Shown: one piece after another, positions 6,423-8,566 of the stretch
Numbering within the stretch: position 1 is the stretch's first letter
Layout: each line of letters opens with the position of its first letter
Assembly: GCA_034180345.1 (NCBI GenBank)
Contig: JAXFOQ010000008.1
Span: forward strand, 1 to 8,566
Direction of reading: 5' to 3'
Source: RGIG5681 sp034180345
GTDB taxonomy: Bacteria > Bacillota_I > Bacilli_A > Erysipelotrichales > Erysipelotrichaceae
DNA: 8,566 nt
Translations under genes and position numbers: made by a program
The notes under the pieces: generated by a model
Database searches by the model: none
Seen by the model: only the letters and a program-made list of their open reading frames with translations
What the model was told of the DNA's origin: nothing

Positions 6423-6913
6423 TTTGACCATATTCCCTTATTTAATCTTTTGGCATGCGCTTGTAAATTGATTAATTCATCCAAATATTTATATTTGCCC
6501 TTGATATACTTTATTTCGGCATAACCATTTTCTACTAAATTCTTTTGGACTAAAACACCATCGGCAAACACCCACATTAAATGACGGTTATATTTATCGG
6601 TTTTGGTACTGTTACCATCATATTCAAGCTCAATAATAGCTGCTTCTTTAAGAATTTTGCAGGTATAAGCACTGGCCTCGGGTCCATAAAACTCAATTTT
6701 TTCTTTGTTATTTTCTGGGGTATTAATCGCTAAAAATCGAACCTTAAAAATTTCATCGTCAATATTAAAAACAGCAGTGTCGCCATCAACACAATTGTTC
6801 AATGTTGCTTTATAGGCATTTTTTGAAGGTGAAATTATTTTTTTGCTAACAAAAAAATAGCTAAATACAAAAATTACCAAGAAAATAAACAGTATTGTTA
6901 ATTTGAATTTCAT
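6419..6913 (-). CDS. Thermonuclease-like (SNase domain) protein with N-terminal membrane anchor
   Basis: The 164-residue protein has one hydrophobic segment at about 5-22, a signal or anchor, then an SNase domain at about 34-163. Residues equivalent to the staphylococcal nuclease site are visible: VDGDT (42-46), Arg59 in KVRFL, Glu67 in NTPE, and Arg110 in DKYNRH. The calcium-ligand Asp of the DTPE motif is Asn64 here. It would act outside the membrane on DNA or RNA, for nutrient scavenging or DNA processing. The frame extends upstream to TTG 6952, but AAAGGGA placed 5 bases before ATG 6913 decides the start. It overlaps the YgjP-like gene by the ATGA junction, so the two form an operon. A TATAAT box at 6967-6972 is the probable promoter -10. 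Confidence 0.87.
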   Translation of the reverse strand: MKFKLTILFIFLVIFVFSYFFVSKKIISPSKNAYKATLNNCVDGDTAVFNIDDEIFKVRFLAINTPENNKEKIEFYGPEASAYTCKILKEAAIIELEYDGNSTKTDKYNRHLMWVFADGVLVQKNLVENGYAEIKYIKGKYKYLDELINLQAHAKRLNKGIWSK

Positions 6914-6966
6914 TTTTTCCCTTTTATTTTGCATATCTATTAATATCCACAAATCTTTATAATCCT

Positions 6967-6972
6967 ATTATA
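6967..6972 (-). promoter_or_regulatory. Candidate -10 box for the nuclease/YgjP operon
   Basis: The minus strand carries a perfect TATAAT about 54 bases upstream of ATG 6913. No good -35 lies at 16-18 bases; TCGACA is present but 20 bases away. Assignment is therefore weak. Confidence 0.3.
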
Positions 6973-6976
6973 TAAT

Positions 6977-7089
6977 GATTTTGCATTAAATATGTCGAGA
7001 TAAACTTAAATTAAATAATTCACAATATCCAATCTACAAAATAAACAATTTAACCGCTTTTGTAGCAAAAATATTTTTACATCACAAAT
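6977..7089. other. Intergenic stretch with an 8-bp inverted repeat
   Basis: No ORF with a ribosome site is seen here. CTACAAAA (7034-7041) and TTTTGTAG (7058-7065) are exact inverted repeats with a 16-base spacer and no following T-run. The function is unknown; a protein-binding site or degraded element end is possible. Confidence 0.35.
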
Positions 7090-7121
7090 AAAATAAACCA
7101 TCTTAAAAGATAGCTTATTTT
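7085..7121 (-). terminator. Minus-strand hairpin terminator
   Basis: Arms 7090-7103 and 7108-7121 with a 4-base loop pair fully on the minus strand once two G-U pairs are allowed, followed by TATTTG. On the plus strand the same positions are A-C mismatches, so the hairpin favours leftward transcripts. It lies 45 bases after the small ORF ending at 7167. Confidence 0.5.
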
Positions 7122-7166
7122 TACCTCTCATTATCAACCTTAATCGGCGTAAGCAATTAAATTTTA

Positions 7167-7325
7167 TTAATTTAATACAGATAATGAACGCATCACTAAA
7201 TCTATATCTCTATTTTCTAATTCTTGAATAATATGAAGATATATCTTTTGAGTTGTATTCATATTTGAATATTCAAGTCTTCTAGCCAAAACTATCAATA
7301 AATATTGCCTATTTTCAAAATTCAT
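7167..7325 (-). CDS. Doubtful 52-residue hypothetical protein
   Basis: The frame starts at ATG 7325 (MNFENRQYLL...) and ends ...MRSLSVLN. It can be read upstream to 7388, but that extension is low-complexity and crosses the predicted promoter. It is rich in charged residues and looks helical after residue 20. A promoter upstream and a terminator downstream make a transcript plausible, but there is no ribosome site before the ATG. I recognise no family. It may be chance, or a remnant in this gene-poor stretch. Confidence 0.3.
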   Translation of the reverse strand: MNFENRQYLLIVLARRLEYSNMNTTQKIYLHIIQELENRDIDLVMRSLSVLN

Positions 7326-7374
7326 CAGTATTTTTATTTGGAAGATAAAAAATAAAATATGAAAATAAACCGTA

Positions 7375-7402
7375 AGTATAATGAACATATAAATTTATAC
7401 AA
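7375..7402 (-). promoter_or_regulatory. Candidate sigma-A-type promoter facing left
   Basis: Minus-strand TTGTAT (7397-7402) and TATACT (7375-7380) are 16 bases apart. It would drive the doubtful 52-codon ORF and the terminator at 7085-7121. Confidence 0.4.
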
Positions 7403-7422
7403 AAAGTACGAATGTTACTTCT

Positions 7423-7596
7423 ATGGCTTATTTTCTTAAAGTTGCTAAACAATATAATTGCACTTATTCATCTATATTTAAAAGCTTATGTTCTCTTGAT
7501 ATCAAAAGTACTGAACATCGTGGTTTTAAAAAGCTTGGTAACCTCAATTCTTTAATCGCTTCCAAAGCTAGGCATCATCTTAACTATTTCATTTGA
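7423..7596 (+). pseudogene. N-terminal relic of an IS1634-type (IS4-like) transposase
   Basis: Reading from ATG 7423 gives MAYFLKVAKQYNCTYSSIF, then HRGFKKLGNLNSLIAS, then a stop after 57 codons. This matches my memory of the N-terminus of IS1634-family DDE transposases (MAYFLK...TY.IY.S...HRSYK.LG....L), which normally run to several hundred residues. The match fades after about residue 47, so the element was cut near 7565 and the rest is missing. There is no ribosome site and the gene cannot be active. It overlaps the end of the minus-strand ORF at 7552, which begins where the transposase match stops. Confidence 0.55.
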
Positions 7597-7749
7597 TATT
7601 TCTTCAAATTTTTCTTTATAATTTACACCACCTATATCAATCTTATTTATATGTTTTTGCAAAATCTCATTAATTTCTTCACACAGAATTTCCTCTTGGA
7701 AGTTATGCTCTCTAAAGGTAATATTCTTTTGGCATTTTATTCCCTCCAT
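7552..7749 (-). CDS. Small hypothetical ORF, possibly a broken gene fragment
   Basis: The frame from ATG 7749 encodes 65 residues, acidic and helical in look (EEILCEEINEILQKH; EKFEEISNEIV). It stops with SFGSD inside the junction with the transposase relic. The start is odd. A good GGAGGG site (7742-7747) overlaps this ATG and instead fits ATG 7735, which opens a different frame of only seven codons (MPKEYYL). Removing one C after that ATG would join it to the long frame as MQKNITF. This suggests a frameshifted small gene. I recognise no family with certainty. Confidence 0.35.
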   Translation of the reverse strand: MEGIKCQKNITFREHNFQEEILCEEINEILQKHINKIDIGGVNYKEKFEEISNEIVKMMPSFGSD

Positions 7750-7775
7750 TTCTTTTTTTGTCTGCGTTTTTTGAC

Positions 7776-7814
7776 AAAAAAGGAGGACTTCTGCACATAG
7801 GCATAATAAGTCCT
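7776..7814 (-). terminator. Minus-strand intrinsic terminator
   Basis: AGGACTT and AAGTCCT form a 7-bp stem (arms 7808-7814 and 7784-7790) with a 17-base loop. It is followed on the minus strand by CC and six T residues (7776-7781). It would stop leftward transcripts from the MptD-type gene and the 17-codon frame, and lies just before the ribosome site of the broken ORF. Confidence 0.6.
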
Positions 7815-7880
7815 TTGAAATGGAAGAAACTTGCTCTTTCCTTATATTTTAAATTTGATTTTTTATGATATTTACAAGTA

Positions 7881-7934
7881 TCAAAAAAGTCTATTGTTTT
7901 TTTCTATATGAATAACAGACCCTAAATAACACAT
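7881..7934 (-). CDS. Doubtful 17-residue ORF with a good ribosome site
   Basis: ATG 7934 has GGAGG 8 bases upstream and encodes MCYLGSVIHIEKNNRLF before TGA. The stop falls in a six-T run (7883-7888); a one-base slip there would enter a second frame open for about 58 more codons, ending in MPKEYYL. It may be a leader peptide, a frameshifted gene start or chance. It lies 57 bases after the MptD-type gene on the same strand. Confidence 0.25.
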   Translation of the reverse strand: MCYLGSVIHIEKNNRLF

Positions 7935-7991
7935 AGCAATTACCTCCATTATTTAATCCATTTTTCTTTTCCTCTCATAAAATGATTAATG

Positions 7992-8566
7992 TTAAATCAT
8001 TCCTGCTTTTTCAAAATGTTTTTTAAGTATTCTTATTGCAACAAATGCTCCTATGCAAGCAAGAACAAAAGTTATCAAGCCAAATCCTACTGCCCACGAA
8101 ACTTTGAAATAAGATAATGCTTCATTTATTTGTGCTTCACTCATTTTCCATTTTGATGCTCTTTCCACAAAAGAAGCTGTCCCGAATAAAAACACAGGAA
8201 TTACTGTTCCTAAAAAATCTGCTAATGCAAATGTTCCATATCCAATAATCATTCGTCCCTTGCTCTCATAATTTCCTATAATCAAATCACATATAATTCC
8301 ACCGATTACAGCAAAGACTGCATGAGGCAGATGTCCTCCTGACAACGCAATTAAACCAAGAAGCGTTCCTGATATTGTAAATACGCCCTTCTTTTTAACT
8401 TTCAAAGCCATAAGGATATAAACGACAGCAGCTATCATAAAGCTAACTCCTGAAGCAATAAATCCTCCAATCACTGTTGTTGCCATAGCAAATGCAACCG
8501 CCATGTATATGACAATTCCAATTGCATTAAAGATTCCGATTGTAATAAAATCACGACCATTTAATT
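7992..8566 (-). CDS. MptD/Trep_Strep family membrane protein, probable ECF transporter S component (5' partial)
   Basis: The minus-strand frame is open from the right edge (LNGRDFITIGIFNAIG...) to TAA at 7992, giving 190 visible residues. The ATG at 8504 is internal: the family pattern K.L..RD.I.IGIF.A lies before it, so only a few codons are missing. The protein has five to six hydrophobic segments, conserved GGHLPHAVFAVIGGIICDLIIG and a charged tail (KKHFEKAGMI). It fits the Trep_Strep/MptD group, predicted integral-membrane substrate-binding components of energy-coupling factor (ECF) uptake transporters; the substrate is unknown. Such genes are usually followed by ECF ATPase and transmembrane genes, but none follows here, so the operon appears cut. 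By eye its sequence is less AT-rich than its neighbours. Confidence 0.8.
   Translation of the reverse strand, partial: LNGRDFITIGIFNAIGIVIYMAVAFAMATTVIGGFIASGVSFMIAAVVYILMALKVKKKGVFTISGTLLGLIALSGGHLPHAVFAVIGGIICDLIIGNYESKGRMIIGYGTFALADFLGTVIPVFLFGTASFVERASKWKMSEAQINEALSYFKVSWAVGFGLITFVLACIGAFVAIRILKKHFEKAGMI

Larger units (their letters stand above)
7597..7991. other. Gene-poor stretch downstream of the MptD-type gene
   Basis: Apart from the small minus-strand ORF up to 7749, it holds a terminator (7776-7814) and two very short leftward frames. One starts at ATG 7934 with a GGAGG site. No intact gene is visible. It looks like the decayed end of the segment carrying the MptD-type gene, joined to IS debris. 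Confidence 0.4.

Noticed and set aside
7732..7885. Long open minus-strand frame ending MCRSPPFLSKNADKKRNGG...MPKEYYL
   Set aside because: It has no start with a ribosome site unless a frameshift is assumed, and it runs through a terminator hairpin; probably chance, kept only as a note.
1..8566. CRISPR array, tRNA or rRNA genes
   Set aside because: I saw no regularly spaced direct repeats, and no cloverleaf or rRNA-like segments by eye on either strand.

Overview
The window is AT-rich DNA from a low-GC Gram-positive bacterium of the Bacilli/Erysipelotrichia/Acholeplasma-like grade. Supporting signs are strong AGGAGG-type ribosome binding sites, TTGAAA/TATAAT-type promoters, short hairpin-plus-U-run terminators, and an anchored HtrA protease without a cleavable signal. 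Tryptophan is read from TGG and TGA is used as a stop, so this is not a recoded Mycoplasma-type genome. I cannot name the species.

Layout, left to right. Positions 1-100 look like the edge of an insertion sequence: the first codons of a leftward ORF plus an inverted repeat. A leftward CPBP-type membrane protease homologue (204-1139) and a rightward HtrA-like serine protease (1244-2323) are divergent and share a short control region holding an 11-bp-spaced tandem repeat. HtrA is followed by a stand-alone nrdI (2349-2708) and a hairpin terminator that also serves the leftward gene beyond it. Next comes a leftward unit read from about 5675 to 2774: a 26-codon ORF whose stop codon runs into a terminator hairpin, then an ankyrin-repeat protein, then an EF-G-like GTPase (EF-G2 type). 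A perfect 22-bp palindrome lies immediately upstream of this unit's promoter. A second leftward pair (6913-5742) encodes a membrane-anchored staphylococcal-nuclease-like protein and a YgjP/DUF45 metallopeptidase-like protein joined by an ATGA overlap.

From about 7000 to 7990 the DNA is gene-poor: a doubtful 52-codon ORF with a promoter and terminator, an N-terminal relic of an IS1634-type transposase, a broken small ORF, and a terminator. The right edge (7992-8566) carries a leftward MptD/Trep_Strep membrane protein (probable ECF transporter substrate-binding component) whose first codons lie outside the window. It looks less AT-rich than the rest, so this end may be acquired DNA.

The most interesting structure is the leader upstream of the ankyrin/EF-G-like pair. 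A promoter, a strong ribosome site, a 26-codon peptide and a terminator whose stem starts inside the stop codon together look like a translation-sensing attenuator controlling a translation-factor-family GTPase. This is inference from sequence layout only.
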